Source: Bacillota bacterium
Lineage (GTDB): Bacteria; Bacillota; Negativicutes; Sporomusales; CTSoil-080
Length of the DNA: 63,089 nt
Assembly: GCA_017889625.1 (NCBI GenBank)
Contig: JAGGAD010000025.1
Location: forward strand, 1 to 63,089
Reading direction: 5' to 3'
The first letter of the stretch is position 1. Every line of letters begins with the position of its first letter. The position numbers and the translations under genes were made by a program. The notes beneath the pieces are model-generated. The model was given only the letters and a program-made list of their open reading frames with translations, did no database searches and had not been told where the DNA came from. This document shows, one piece after another, positions 49,875 through 58,531 of the stretch.

Positions 49875-50182
49875 CTACGATTCTTTGACAAATATGTTAT
49901 ACTAATTTAATACTAATAGGATATAGTATACGCTACATAATTTGTAATCCCTGCCGTATAGGCGTGTACTTTTAAAAAATATCAAGCTAACATATTGGTT
50001 GGGTTTTAAATAAAAGTATAGAAAGTAGACAAAAGGCGCGGTCAAGCCGGTAAAATAGGTTCACATTGGAAGGTTTTTACTGAAAAGGGTCTAATATATA
50101 ATTATATAAAATTTTTATATAATTTTCTTAAAAGTGGAAGTTAGACAGTTGATATAATTTTTTCGTAGAAGAAGGGACAATA
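49875..50182. other. AT-rich intergenic region with inverted repeat
   Basis: These 308 bp between the CcpN-like gene (minus) and DUF2225 gene (plus) hold a perfect inverted repeat, AATTATATAAAA-T-TTTTATATAATT (50100-50124), shortly before the plus-strand gene. The rest is AT-rich, with possible divergent promoters near 49885-49935. No RNA gene is recognised. Confidence 0.55.
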
Positions 50183-50863
50183 ATGGTTGATATTTTATAT
50201 GAAGCAACAAAAAAGTGTGGCGTTTGTGATGGAGCGGTCAAAGTGACAAAAGTACGTAGTCGGCTTAGCTTGATTAAACAGGATAGTGACTTTTGTACTT
50301 ACTATAAAGAAGTAAATCCTAACTATTACGCGGTATTTGTTTGTCCTAACTGTGGGTATGCGGCCCAAGATACTTATTTTGAAGATGCCCCGCTGGGAAT
50401 ACAAGATATTAAAAAATTTTTAGATAGCCGCACTGTTAATGTAAATTATTCTGGAAATAGAACATTAGAACAAGCCTTGTCCACTTATAAATTAGCGATT
50501 TTCTTTGCTGAGATGATTTCAGCTTTGCCTAGTCGCCTGGGTGGATTATATTTGAAATTGGCTTGGCTGTTTAGGGAAAATGAGCAAGATAATGAAGAAT
50601 TAATGGCGCTGGAAAAGGCCCAGCAATGCTATGAACAGGCCTTTTTGCGGGAAAAAATGCCCATTGGTGGCATGAGCCAATTAACCGTAGAATATCTTTG
50701 TGGTGAATTGTTAAGACGAATAGGCAGATTTGAGGAAGCATTAACCTATTTGGGAAAGGTAGTCGCTAATCCTCAGGCTAAACTTGAAAAACGAATCTAT
50801 GATATGGCTCGCGAATCCTGGAATTTGGCGCGCCAAGCCCAAAAAGAGCAGCAAACCGGTTAA
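50183..50863 (+). CDS. DUF2225 family protein
   Basis: This 226-residue protein has two Cys pairs (CGVC near 11-14 and CPNCGY near 52-57) for a zinc ribbon and a C-terminal TPR-like helical region (about 90-215). This is DUF2225, a family common in Firmicutes and without known activity. It is followed by the MenG/UbiE-like methyltransferase gene 49 bp later. Confidence 0.87.
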   Translation: MVDILYEATKKCGVCDGAVKVTKVRSRLSLIKQDSDFCTYYKEVNPNYYAVFVCPNCGYAAQDTYFEDAPLGIQDIKKFLDSRTVNVNYSGNRTLEQALSTYKLAIFFAEMISALPSRLGGLYLKLAWLFRENEQDNEELMALEKAQQCYEQAFLREKMPIGGMSQLTVEYLCGELLRRIGRFEEALTYLGKVVANPQAKLEKRIYDMARESWNLARQAQKEQQTG

Positions 50864-50912
50864 GTAATTTTAGTAGCGGGATACAAAAATAGAGTAAAAA
50901 GAGGGATTTATT

Positions 50913-51629
50913 ATGGCAAAATCCCAGCCTCAAGATCGAGATTCATTTTGTAAAAAAATTTTTTCTACAATTGCTACTCGCTATGATTTTTTTAATACAG
51001 TCCTTAGTTTAAACAGAGACAAATATTGGCGCCGCTTTACCGTAAATATGACCGGACTTAAGCCCGGTGACCGGGCTTTGGATGTGTGCTGTGGCACTGG
51101 TCGGATTTGTATGGAACAGGCTAATTTAGTAGGGCCAACCGGAAAAGTGATTGGGCTTGATTTTTGTAGAGATATGCTGGCGATAGCCAGTCGCGATATA
51201 AAGGCGGCCAAGTTAGATAACATTATCGATTTAGTAGAAGGAAATGCCCATGATCTACCATTTTCAGATAATACCTTTGATGGTGTCACTATTGGGTTTG
51301 GACTTCGGAATGTAGCTGATATTAGGGGCGTGTTGGCTGAACTTAGACGGGTAGTTCGTCCGGGAGCCCGCGTAGTATCATTGGATTTAGCCAAACCGGG
51401 AATAATTGGCTTTAAACAGTTGTACAACTTTTACTTGGAACAATTTGTTCCTTTTCTAGGACGGATGGGGGTGGGACAAGACACCCCCTATCGATGGTTG
51501 CCTGAGTCGCTGAAAATATTTCCCCATCAGTCTGAAATCTGTACCATGTTTAGTGACGCTGGTTTAAAAGAAACGATATACTATGAGTTAACCGGTGGTA
51601 TTGTTGCAGTACATGTTGGGGTTAAATAA
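50913..51629 (+). CDS. Demethylmenaquinone methyltransferase (MenG/UbiE type)
   Basis: This 238-residue SAM methyltransferase has LDVCCGTGRICMEQA near 48-62 (SAM binding), DFCRDML, and the family segment YRWLPESLKIFPHQSEI near 192-208, which is typical of MenG/UbiE. It would methylate demethylmenaquinone in quinone biosynthesis. The neighbours do not include other men genes. The start follows AGAGGG. Confidence 0.85.
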   Translation: MAKSQPQDRDSFCKKIFSTIATRYDFFNTVLSLNRDKYWRRFTVNMTGLKPGDRALDVCCGTGRICMEQANLVGPTGKVIGLDFCRDMLAIASRDIKAAKLDNIIDLVEGNAHDLPFSDNTFDGVTIGFGLRNVADIRGVLAELRRVVRPGARVVSLDLAKPGIIGFKQLYNFYLEQFVPFLGRMGVGQDTPYRWLPESLKIFPHQSEICTMFSDAGLKETIYYELTGGIVAVHVGVK

Positions 51630-51641
51630 CTGTTCATTGTG

Positions 51642-51935
51642 TTATGAAGTTTTAAGCTTTTGCAGTTCAAGATATTTTTCTTTTAGTTGCTGCTCAAGGG
51701 AAGTAATATGTTGCAAAATATAATCTACGTTCGGGCCGGAACTTTCCCCAGATTGGAAAACCGCTCGGCCATATTCTTTGAACAAACGGTCTTGCTTTGT
51801 CTCAAGAAATTCTATCTGGAGCTTTATTTCGGTGACATCTTTGGCCCACTTTAAGTCCTCGCCTAATTCATTCCAGAGAGCTTTGCATTTTTTAGCAAAT
51901 AAGTCGCTGTAGGCCTGTATTTTGGGGGTGTCCAT
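51642..51935 (-). CDS. Small coiled-coil hypothetical protein
   Basis: This 97-residue protein is helical and charged; the C-terminal third (ILQHITSLEQQLKEKYLELQKL) reads as a coiled coil. It lacks Cys and a signal peptide. It converges on the methyltransferase gene. AAAGGAGG lies ahead of its start. I recognise no family. Confidence 0.6.
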   Translation of the reverse strand: MDTPKIQAYSDLFAKKCKALWNELGEDLKWAKDVTEIKLQIEFLETKQDRLFKEYGRAVFQSGESSGPNVDYILQHITSLEQQLKEKYLELQKLKTS

Positions 51936-52104
51936 GCCATGCCTCCTTTTTAATTATTATTACTATAATATGCTTTAGAGACATAAGCGGTTAAAAAAAA
52001 TACATAGTAAAAAATTACAAAAACAATAAATGTCCTTTCCAAAAATACACTTGACTAATCAAAATGGATAAATTATAATAAATTAAAACTGCACACCAGA
52101 TAAC

Positions 52105-52396
52105 GTAATGAAGGGGAAGCTAAGTGCTTAAGGTTTTCAGAGAGTCGGCGGTTGGTGTAAGCCGATAACCGGGTATGAAGTTCCGCCCTGGAATGGCTGA
52201 TGATGAATCAGAACGGGTTCGCCCGATATAGCGGTTAAAGTTGGCTGTATGGCAATGTGGGTGGCAACGCGGGAGTTCTCTCGTCCCTAGAGGGATGTGA
52301 GGATTTTTTTATATAATCATCTATATTACTTATGGTCTAAGCTGGGTGGCACCGCGAGATAGAACCTCGTCCCATTTATGGGACGGGGTTTTTTGT
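52105..52396 (+). promoter_or_regulatory. Serine T-box leader with doubled antiterminator
   Basis: A T-box leader precedes serA. Stem I has AGAGAG (52139-52144), the GGTG-type loop and a probable specifier TCA (52208-52210), a serine codon, after TGAA. Two T-box cores follow: GGGTGGCAACGCGGG (52259-52273) and GGGTGGCACCGCG (from 52343), each with TGGC to pair with tRNA-Ser GCCA, and each followed by its own terminator (52279-52310 and 52365-52394). Only one stem I is seen, so this is a partially doubled T-box. Confidence 0.88.
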
Positions 52397-52496
52397 ATTT
52401 TAAATAACGTTAAGGGGGGCAAAGGTAGACAAGTCTTATTTTAGAAAGTAATAAGCCGGAGCAGCCCGGAAAAAATTATTATGGAGGAATAAAACA

Positions 52497-54083
52497 ATGA
52501 AAATACTAGTTGCGGATAATGTTTCAGAGCAAGGGGTAGCCATCCTAAAAAAAGAACATGATGTGGATGTCAAGTTAAAGCTTTCGCCCGAGGAACTAAT
52601 TAAGATTATTCCGGAATATGATGCCTTGGTAGTACGAAGTGAAACGAAAGTTAGAAAGCCTATCATCGAAGTTGCTAATAAACTTAAAGTAATTGGGCGG
52701 GCCGGAGTCGGTGTTGACAATATTGATGTTGAAGCAGCTACGCAAAAAGGAATTATTGTTCTCAATGCTCCGGAAGGAAATACTATTGCGGCTACTGAAC
52801 ATACCATGGCAATGATGCTGGCGTTAGCCAGAAATATTCCCGATGCGCATAAGTCTCTAAAAGAAGGCAAGTGGTTGCGCAGTCAATTCATGGGTGTAGA
52901 AATGCGCGGCAAAACACTAGGAATTCTTGGTTTGGGTCGTATTGGCAGTGGTGTAGCGAAACGGGCACTGGCGATGGAGATGAAAGTAATTGGTTATGAT
53001 CCTTATATAACTGAGGAACGGGCCAGTGCAATGGATATAGAATTAGCTGATGTGGATAAAGTGTTAGCTGAAGCGGATTTCCTTACCTTCCACTTGCCGC
53101 TTAACGCTGATACCAAGTACCTGTTAAACAAAGAAACCTTTAAAAAATTAAAGCCGGGTGTGCGTATTGTCAATTGTGCCCGCGGCGGAGTAATTGACGA
53201 AGTGGCGCTGGCAGAAGCAATTGAAGCTGGTGTGGTAGCTGGAGCAGCCATTGATGTATTCGAAAAAGAACCAGCCGACCCGGAAAATCCACTATTCAAA
53301 TTGGATAAAGTAGTGGTTACGCCGCACTTGGGAGCGTCTACTGCTGAAGCTCAAGTAGGAGTGGCTGTAGATGTGGCTCACGGCATATTAGTAGCCTTGC
53401 GTGGGGAACCGGTTAGTACGGCGGTTAATATTTCGGCCGTGCCTACCCAGGTGATGCAGGTTATTAAGCCATATCTTACTTTGGCGGAAAAAATGGGTTG
53501 CCTGGCGGTACAGTTGGCTGAAGGTCCGATTACCACTGTAACGGTTGAATATGATGGCGAAATTAGCGAAGTTGACACCAAGATGTTGACAACTGCTGTT
53601 CTCAAAGGAATCTTTAATCCGCTTCTGCAAGAACCGGTTAATTATGTAAATGCTCCGGCAATGGCTAAAGCCCGCGGTGTCAAGACCAAAGAAGTTAAAA
53701 GTAAAGACGCTGAACACTTCGTTAACCTGATAACCGTGCGGGTGAAAACTGCGAAAGGTGAAACCGAAGTTGCAGGTACGCTGTTTGGCAAAGAAGACGG
53801 TCGAATTGTTATGATAGATAAATACAGAGTGGATGCTAATCCTAAAGGCTGGCTCTTGATTAGTCCGCATATGGATAAACCGGGGATTATTGGTCAAGTG
53901 GGCTCGGTATTAGGCAACTATAAGATCAATATTGATCGTATGCAAGTAGGGCATGCCGCTCAAGCCGGAACTAATATAATGGTTATGGGTGTAAGCGCTG
54001 AAATTACTGCTGCGGCTTTAGACAAAATCAAAACCATTGACGGAATTATTGGGGCTAAAGTCGTCAACTTTAACATTGGGTAA
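52497..54083 (+). CDS. serA: D-3-phosphoglycerate dehydrogenase
   Basis: This 528-residue long-form enzyme starts serine biosynthesis. It has the substrate domain, the NAD motif GLGRIGSGVA near 142-151, the catalytic pattern with GxEPA (EKEPADPEN near 257-265) and TPHLGAST near 278-285, then the intervening domain and a C-terminal ACT domain (about 455-528, HMDKPGIIGQVGSVLGNYKINI). The ACT domain suggests feedback by serine. Expression is controlled by the T-box leader just upstream. DUF1015 follows 18 bp later. Confidence 0.96.
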   Translation: MKILVADNVSEQGVAILKKEHDVDVKLKLSPEELIKIIPEYDALVVRSETKVRKPIIEVANKLKVIGRAGVGVDNIDVEAATQKGIIVLNAPEGNTIAATEHTMAMMLALARNIPDAHKSLKEGKWLRSQFMGVEMRGKTLGILGLGRIGSGVAKRALAMEMKVIGYDPYITEERASAMDIELADVDKVLAEADFLTFHLPLNADTKYLLNKETFKKLKPGVRIVNCARGGVIDEVALAEAIEAGVVAGAAIDVFEKEPADPENPLFKLDKVVVTPHLGASTAEAQVGVAVDVAHGILVALRGEPVSTAVNISAVPTQVMQVIKPYLTLAEKMGCLAVQLAEGPITTVTVEYDGEISEVDTKMLTTAVLKGIFNPLLQEPVNYVNAPAMAKARGVKTKEVKSKDAEHFVNLITVRVKTAKGETEVAGTLFGKEDGRIVMIDKYRVDANPKGWLLISPHMDKPGIIGQVGSVLGNYKINIDRMQVGHAAQAGTNIMVMGVSAEITAAALDKIKTIDGIIGAKVVNFNIG

Positions 54084-54101
54084 GCCGGAAAGGAGCAACA
54101 A

Positions 54102-55340
54102 ATGGCAAACATAACCCCATTTCGGGCTTTGCGGCCGGCTAAGGAGCTTGCCAGCCGAATTGCGTCTCTGCCCTATGATGTAATGGATTCAGAAGAAGCA
54201 AGGGTGTTGACGAAGAATAATCCTTATAGTTTTTTACGAGTTACTAAATCCGAAGTAGATATTGGCGTCAATGTGGATACCCATTCTCGCCAAGTTTACG
54301 AAAAGGCTCGTGATAATCTAGAAGCTTTTATTGTGCAGGGTTTTCTCCAGCAAGATTCGGAACCGTATTTTTACATTTATCGGCAACAGATGGGAGAGCA
54401 TGTGCAAATAGGTTTAGTTGCAACTGCTTCGGTTGATGAATATGAAAATAACAAAATTAAGAAGCACGAACTGACCCGCCCTGATAAAGAACAGGACCGG
54501 GTAGAGCATATCCAGCTGACGAAGGCGCAGACTGGTGCCGTGTTTTTGACCTATCGCGCTGATACGGTTATTGAGGCCATCATTAACAGATGCATTGCTA
54601 AACCCCCGGTGTATGACTTTGCCGGTGAAGACAAAGTACGTCATACGCTGTATGTCGTAGATAGTCCGGTCGATATAAGTGCGATTCAAATGGCATTTGC
54701 CGCTGTTCCGACAATGTATATTGCCGATGGGCATCATCGTTCTGCGGCTGCGGCCCGGGTTAGGGAACTATGTCGAAAAAATAATCCTAACCATACCGGT
54801 GAGGAAGAATACAATCGCTTTTTAGCGGTAATCTTTCCGCATGATATGATGAAAATTATGGATTATAATCGTGTGGTGACTGATCTGAACGGTGTAACAC
54901 TTGCTGATTTTTTAGATACAGTTAAAGAACAATTTTTAGTAGAAAAATCCATGGAGCCTGTTAAGCCGGTTAAGGCGCGCCAATTTGGTATGTATATAAG
55001 TGGGCAGTGGTACAAACTATCCGCAAAGCCGGAATTATATGGTGCGGCAAATCCTGAAGATAACTTGGATGTAAGTGTTCTCCAAAGACAGCTTCTTGCA
55101 CCGGTATTAGGTATTCTGGATCCGCGCACCGATAAACGCATTAATTTTGTCGGCGGCATTAGGGGGATGCAGGAACTTGAACGGCTGGTAGACAGCGCTA
55201 AGTATGTGGTAGCCTTCTCGATGTATCCTACCTCGATTGAAGAACTCATGGAAATTGCCGACGCTGGGAAAATTATGCCGCCGAAATCAACTTGGTTTGA
55301 ACCCAAATTAAGGGATGCAATGGCTGTACATCTTATTTAA
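54102..55340 (+). CDS. DUF1015 family protein
   Basis: This 412-residue protein is a typical DUF1015 member. It contains FRALRP near the N-terminus, SLPYDVMDSEEA near 24-35, YIADGHHRSAAA near 206-217 and a C-terminal PPKSTWFEPKLR. Its biochemical role is unknown, but it regularly sits next to serA in Firmicutes, and here it follows serA by 18 bp with AAAGGAG, so it should be under the same serine T-box. A link to serine or phosphorylated intermediates is an inference. Confidence 0.88.
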   Translation: MANITPFRALRPAKELASRIASLPYDVMDSEEARVLTKNNPYSFLRVTKSEVDIGVNVDTHSRQVYEKARDNLEAFIVQGFLQQDSEPYFYIYRQQMGEHVQIGLVATASVDEYENNKIKKHELTRPDKEQDRVEHIQLTKAQTGAVFLTYRADTVIEAIINRCIAKPPVYDFAGEDKVRHTLYVVDSPVDISAIQMAFAAVPTMYIADGHHRSAAAARVRELCRKNNPNHTGEEEYNRFLAVIFPHDMMKIMDYNRVVTDLNGVTLADFLDTVKEQFLVEKSMEPVKPVKARQFGMYISGQWYKLSAKPELYGAANPEDNLDVSVLQRQLLAPVLGILDPRTDKRINFVGGIRGMQELERLVDSAKYVVAFSMYPTSIEELMEIADAGKIMPPKSTWFEPKLRDAMAVHLI

Positions 55341-55346
55341 AGATAT

Positions 55347-55385
55347 AAAACAAGGATTGCCTTATTAGGCAACCCTTGTTTTATT
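55347..55385 (+). terminator. Terminator of the serA operon
   Basis: AAAACAAGG-TTGCC pairs with GGCAA-CCTTGTTTT; the right arm carries the T-run. Confidence 0.88.
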
Positions 55386-55476
55386 CCGCGGTAACGGAGA
55401 AAGTTTGGCAGTAACCTTCTTAATTGTAATAAAGTGTTTTTTTTTAACAGTTATTTTAAATGATTATTCTCAGCCA

Positions 55477-55668
55477 TTATTTTTCAGCAGGATCATTGTT
55501 GAAGCCGTAGAGCTCAGTTATAGTCTTACCGACATTTTGATAAGCGGTCTGAATGTCCGGTGGGGGTGTGTCGTAGCCAAGCGATTCATTACCCTGATGT
55601 TTTTTCAGCTTGTTAGAATCAACATTAAAGTTATGGTGACATTGGGGGCATTCAAAGGTTAGCGGCAT
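55477..55668 (-). CDS. Small zinc-ribbon protein
   Basis: This 63-residue protein starts PLTFECPQCHHNFNVD with one CxxC pair, as in half zinc ribbons. A helical tail of about 30 residues follows. TAGGAGGTG lies ahead of the start at 55668, which supports translation; the longer frame starting at 55704 lacks a ribosome site. A second Cys pair is missing, so metal binding would need His or dimer formation. Function unknown. Confidence 0.65.
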   Translation of the reverse strand: MPLTFECPQCHHNFNVDSNKLKKHQGNESLGYDTPPPDIQTAYQNVGKTITELYGFNNDPAEK

Positions 55669-55861
55669 AATTACACCTCCTACATAAAATGTGGTTTTTG
55701 GCAAAAACTAATGAAGGTAACTATTGGGACTATTTGATTGTTAAAATACGTTCACGTTACAAGCTTGTCCAGCTTCAAATAAAAAATGTGTAGCCAAATA
55801 AAGGCTAACATAAGTCATTTTTTATAAAAATAGGCTGTTAATAAATTAATTAGCAAACTGT

Positions 55862-56245
55862 CTAAACCTTAGTGGCAGCTTGATGCTTTAAGCGAGATAC
55901 AAGTAAATTAGCTGGCAGTTTCTTTATCTGGCGAGTGGAGCCTGAAGAATGAGGCTTCTCGGTTTGATTAATAGCTAAAGCTGTTTGGTTGGTGGCAGGT
56001 TCTACTTGGATAAGGATACCGCCCATAAGGGGAGCGAATATATTAAATACGGTGGTGTAAACTAGCCCCAAACCGGCGGAAAATGAGCCAAAAACCAAAC
56101 CTAGAAACATACCGCCCAAGAGGCTGATGGTTGGCTCAAACAGACCCAGAGCTATGCCGCCTAGTCCACCAAAAAATACTCCGGCTAAAAAGAACAGGCG
56201 AAAAATTCCGCCGCAGGAAAGGCGCATAACTCGATAATTATACAT
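55862..56245 (-). CDS. Membrane protein, unknown
   Basis: This 127-residue protein has two or three glycine-rich hydrophobic segments (about 12-70: FFLAGVFFGGLGGIALGLF, LLGGMFLGLVFGSFSAGLGLVY), then a soluble basic tail of about 45 residues. The Gly-zipper-like segments resemble small inner-membrane proteins. The start at 56245 follows AAGGGG with 8 bp; a GTG at 56254 overlaps that site. It diverges from the thioredoxin-reductase-like gene. Confidence 0.6.
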   Translation of the reverse strand: MYNYRVMRLSCGGIFRLFFLAGVFFGGLGGIALGLFEPTISLLGGMFLGLVFGSFSAGLGLVYTTVFNIFAPLMGGILIQVEPATNQTALAINQTEKPHSSGSTRQIKKLPANLLVSRLKHQAATKV

Positions 56246-56285
56246 CGTTATCACCCCTTACTTTTAATGGAGGCAGGGATTAATA

Positions 56286-57167
56286 ATGGCAGAAATAATA
56301 TTTGATATTGCAATAATTGGTGGTGGGCCGGCAGGCTTGTCGGCTGCGCTTACTGGTCGTATTCGCAATAAAACAGTGGCCATCTTTGAACATCTAGAAC
56401 ATAGTACCAAACTGCAAAAGGCGCATTTAGTGGATAACTATCTTGGGATGCCGCAAGTTACCGGCAAGGGACTAATGCAACAGATGGTGGCACATTGCCA
56501 GGCTCATGAACCGACTATCATAAAGAAAAAAGTAATAAATATTTTTCCGGGAGAAGTGCTTACATTATTGACTCCGGATGACACCTATCAAGCCCGGGTC
56601 GTAATTTTGGCAACCGGAGTGGTCAACACACTTCTTTTTGAGGGCGAAAAGGATTTTCTTGGTCGCGGAGTTAGCTATTGTGCTACGTGTGATGCGATGT
56701 TTTATAAAGATAAAAAAGTAGCGGTTATATCATATACCCAAGAAGGCGAACATGAAGCATCATTTCTTGGCGAACTTTGCCGGGAGGTTTATTATTTGCC
56801 TCAGTATGAGTATAAGGAGCTCCCGGCAATGAGAAATAATGTCAAGGTTATGAAGGTAAAACCTCGTGTGATTAAAGGCGATAGCCAGGTAGAGAAGCTG
56901 ATAACCGATCAAGCGGAGGTTATTGTCGACGGAGTATTTATATTGCGTCAGTCTGATCCGGTAGAAAACGTATTAGCTGGGTTAGAATTAGACGGTGAAG
57001 TAATAAAAGTAAATAGAGACATGTCGACTAATATTCCGGGGGTATTTGCTGCCGGCGACTGTACCGGAAAGCCATGGCAGATTGCCAAGGCCACCGGCGA
57101 AGGGCTTATTGCCGTATTAAGTGCTATTGGGTACCTCGAAACGAAACCCAGACAAGCCGAAAAGTAA
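56286..57167 (+). CDS. Thioredoxin reductase-like flavoprotein, probably ferredoxin-dependent (FFTR)
   Basis: This 293-residue protein has the thioredoxin reductase layout: FAD-binding GGGPAGLSA at 12-20, redox motif C132-A-T-C135, and GVFAAGDCTGKP near 257-268. Where NADPH-dependent enzymes have GxGxxA and HRRxxxR, this reads ISYTQEGEHEA (148-158) and YYLPQYEYKEL, so the NADPH sites are absent. The same losses define the ferredoxin-dependent flavoprotein thioredoxin reductases of clostridia (FFTR), and it resembles the C. pasteurianum enzyme as I remember it. It would reduce thioredoxin using reduced ferredoxin. The 3' end overlaps the convergent gene by 44 bp. Confidence 0.82.
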   Translation: MAEIIFDIAIIGGGPAGLSAALTGRIRNKTVAIFEHLEHSTKLQKAHLVDNYLGMPQVTGKGLMQQMVAHCQAHEPTIIKKKVINIFPGEVLTLLTPDDTYQARVVILATGVVNTLLFEGEKDFLGRGVSYCATCDAMFYKDKKVAVISYTQEGEHEASFLGELCREVYYLPQYEYKELPAMRNNVKVMKVKPRVIKGDSQVEKLITDQAEVIVDGVFILRQSDPVENVLAGLELDGEVIKVNRDMSTNIPGVFAAGDCTGKPWQIAKATGEGLIAVLSAIGYLETKPRQAEK

Positions 57168-58182
57168 AAAATAGGGTAGCATAACCGAACAACGGGAACA
57201 TCAAGCGAATAAGTGTTGCAAAGCCTAAGTTGCTGAAAATAGCTGCCAGTGAAGTAATTGCCAGTAAGACAACGAAGGCCTTGGCGTTAGTAATTTGCTT
57301 GACTTTTTGCGTACAGCCGTAAAGACTAGCAATGGCGGTGGTATACATAGCCGCAAGTAAGGTGCAAGCATAAATAATCCCGTTCAAGTCATGTTGTTGG
57401 GCAGCAATCTGGAGAATCGGCACTTCGTAATGTAGTACCGAAGGATAATGGAGCAAAATAACAATTGCTAAGACGGTAGCCAGAACGCCAAGCAGTGTTC
57501 CGCCAATGAGGCCGCTTAATAAGCGGAGGCGGCGGCTTTGTATATAGTGGCCTAACGGTACGAGGACCGTGGCACCCATAATCAAATTATAAGAAACATA
57601 TAAAAGACTTGCGAGTAGCCAGTGGGGAGCGGCGGGTTTGATTATGGGTGGCAGCGGTTGTAACATATTTGGGGTAAAATTATGGTAGAACAACGAATAA
57701 ACACTAATAACCAAAAGTGATAATATCAATAGCGGGGCGATAAGCATATTGGCAGTAGAAATTCCTTTGACCCCACAGGCAACCGTTGAAATAATAATAA
57801 TTGCCGCGGCGATAAGACTAACATTGTAAGGCAGCGTAAAATATTCGTTGAGTAAGGTTGCGGCACCGGCCAACATAATTGACAAGGTGGTAAAAAGGAA
57901 AATGCCTGCTACTAAATCAATAAGGAAACCTAGTTGACGGCCGCAAAGATAATAAATTACTGGTGAATAGGACTTAACACTTAGCTTAAACCCTAGATCC
58001 ATGAGGGTAAAGCCAAGCCAGCCAAAGAGCAGTGTAGCTAGGGCGATTCCCCAAAGACCAGTGTAGCCGTAGCTGACAAAAAATTGGATTATTTCTTGGC
58101 CTGAGGCAAATCCTGCACCAATAATGGTCCCTGCATAAGTAGCCGCTGTTCTGGCGACAACAAAGAATGGCTGGTGCTTCAT
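57124..58182 (-). CDS. YkvI-type membrane protein
   Basis: This 352-residue integral membrane protein has about ten predicted helices. Its N-terminal GTIIGAGFASGQEIIQFF is typical of the YkvI family, distant relatives of APC-type amino acid transporters. The substrate is unknown. The start at 58182 follows AAGGAGG with 4-5 bp; the longer frame from 58200 has the ribosome site inside it. Its 3' end overlaps the convergent flavoprotein gene by 44 bp, with no terminator between them. Confidence 0.82.
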   Translation of the reverse strand: MKHQPFFVVARTAATYAGTIIGAGFASGQEIIQFFVSYGYTGLWGIALATLLFGWLGFTLMDLGFKLSVKSYSPVIYYLCGRQLGFLIDLVAGIFLFTTLSIMLAGAATLLNEYFTLPYNVSLIAAAIIIISTVACGVKGISTANMLIAPLLILSLLVISVYSLFYHNFTPNMLQPLPPIIKPAAPHWLLASLLYVSYNLIMGATVLVPLGHYIQSRRLRLLSGLIGGTLLGVLATVLAIVILLHYPSVLHYEVPILQIAAQQHDLNGIIYACTLLAAMYTTAIASLYGCTQKVKQITNAKAFVVLLAITSLAAIFSNLGFATLIRLMFPLFGYATLFFTFRLVWVSFRGTQ

Positions 58183-58359
58183 AGCGCCTCCTTTGGTCAT
58201 AGCGTTAATAAGGAACCTTTATTTCTAATAAAGTCTATGAGTAAAGGGTTGGTCTATTTACATGTTTTTATTTGGTTATTAAATAGAATATTTAAGTCGA
58301 TAAGGGCTAGTAAAACGATAGCTGGCGCTAAAACTAACAATACCACTTAATGCTTAGTG

Positions 58360-58388
58360 TTGACGCTAGCTGGTCGTACAGGTAAAAT
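58360..58388 (+). promoter_or_regulatory. serS promoter
   Basis: TTGACG and TAAAAT with 17 bp between them. The transcript would start near 58395 and have a leader of about 137 nt. Confidence 0.7.
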
Positions 58389-58457
58389 AGACCATATACA
58401 TGTTTTTTGCGGGACATAAAATACCGTAAAAATGTGCGTAATTTTAAAATTGGCCGA

Positions 58458-58506
58458 GATATTACCGCTAACCTTGTGTTTGCGTGGTAATATCAGGTAT
58501 TTTTAC
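58458..58506 (+). terminator. Terminator-like hairpin in serS leader
   Basis: GATATTACC (58458-58466) pairs with GGTAATATC (58486-58494), followed by AGGTATTTTT. It lies between the promoter and the start codon, so it may be an attenuator. No T-box core is visible in the leader. Confidence 0.6.
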
Positions 58507-58531
58507 TAGGTTTAAGGAGGGTCTTTGGGTT

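Noticed and set aside
58390-58531. T-box leader for serS
   Set aside because: No GGTGGCACCGCG-type core or AGAGAG stem I element is present in the leader.
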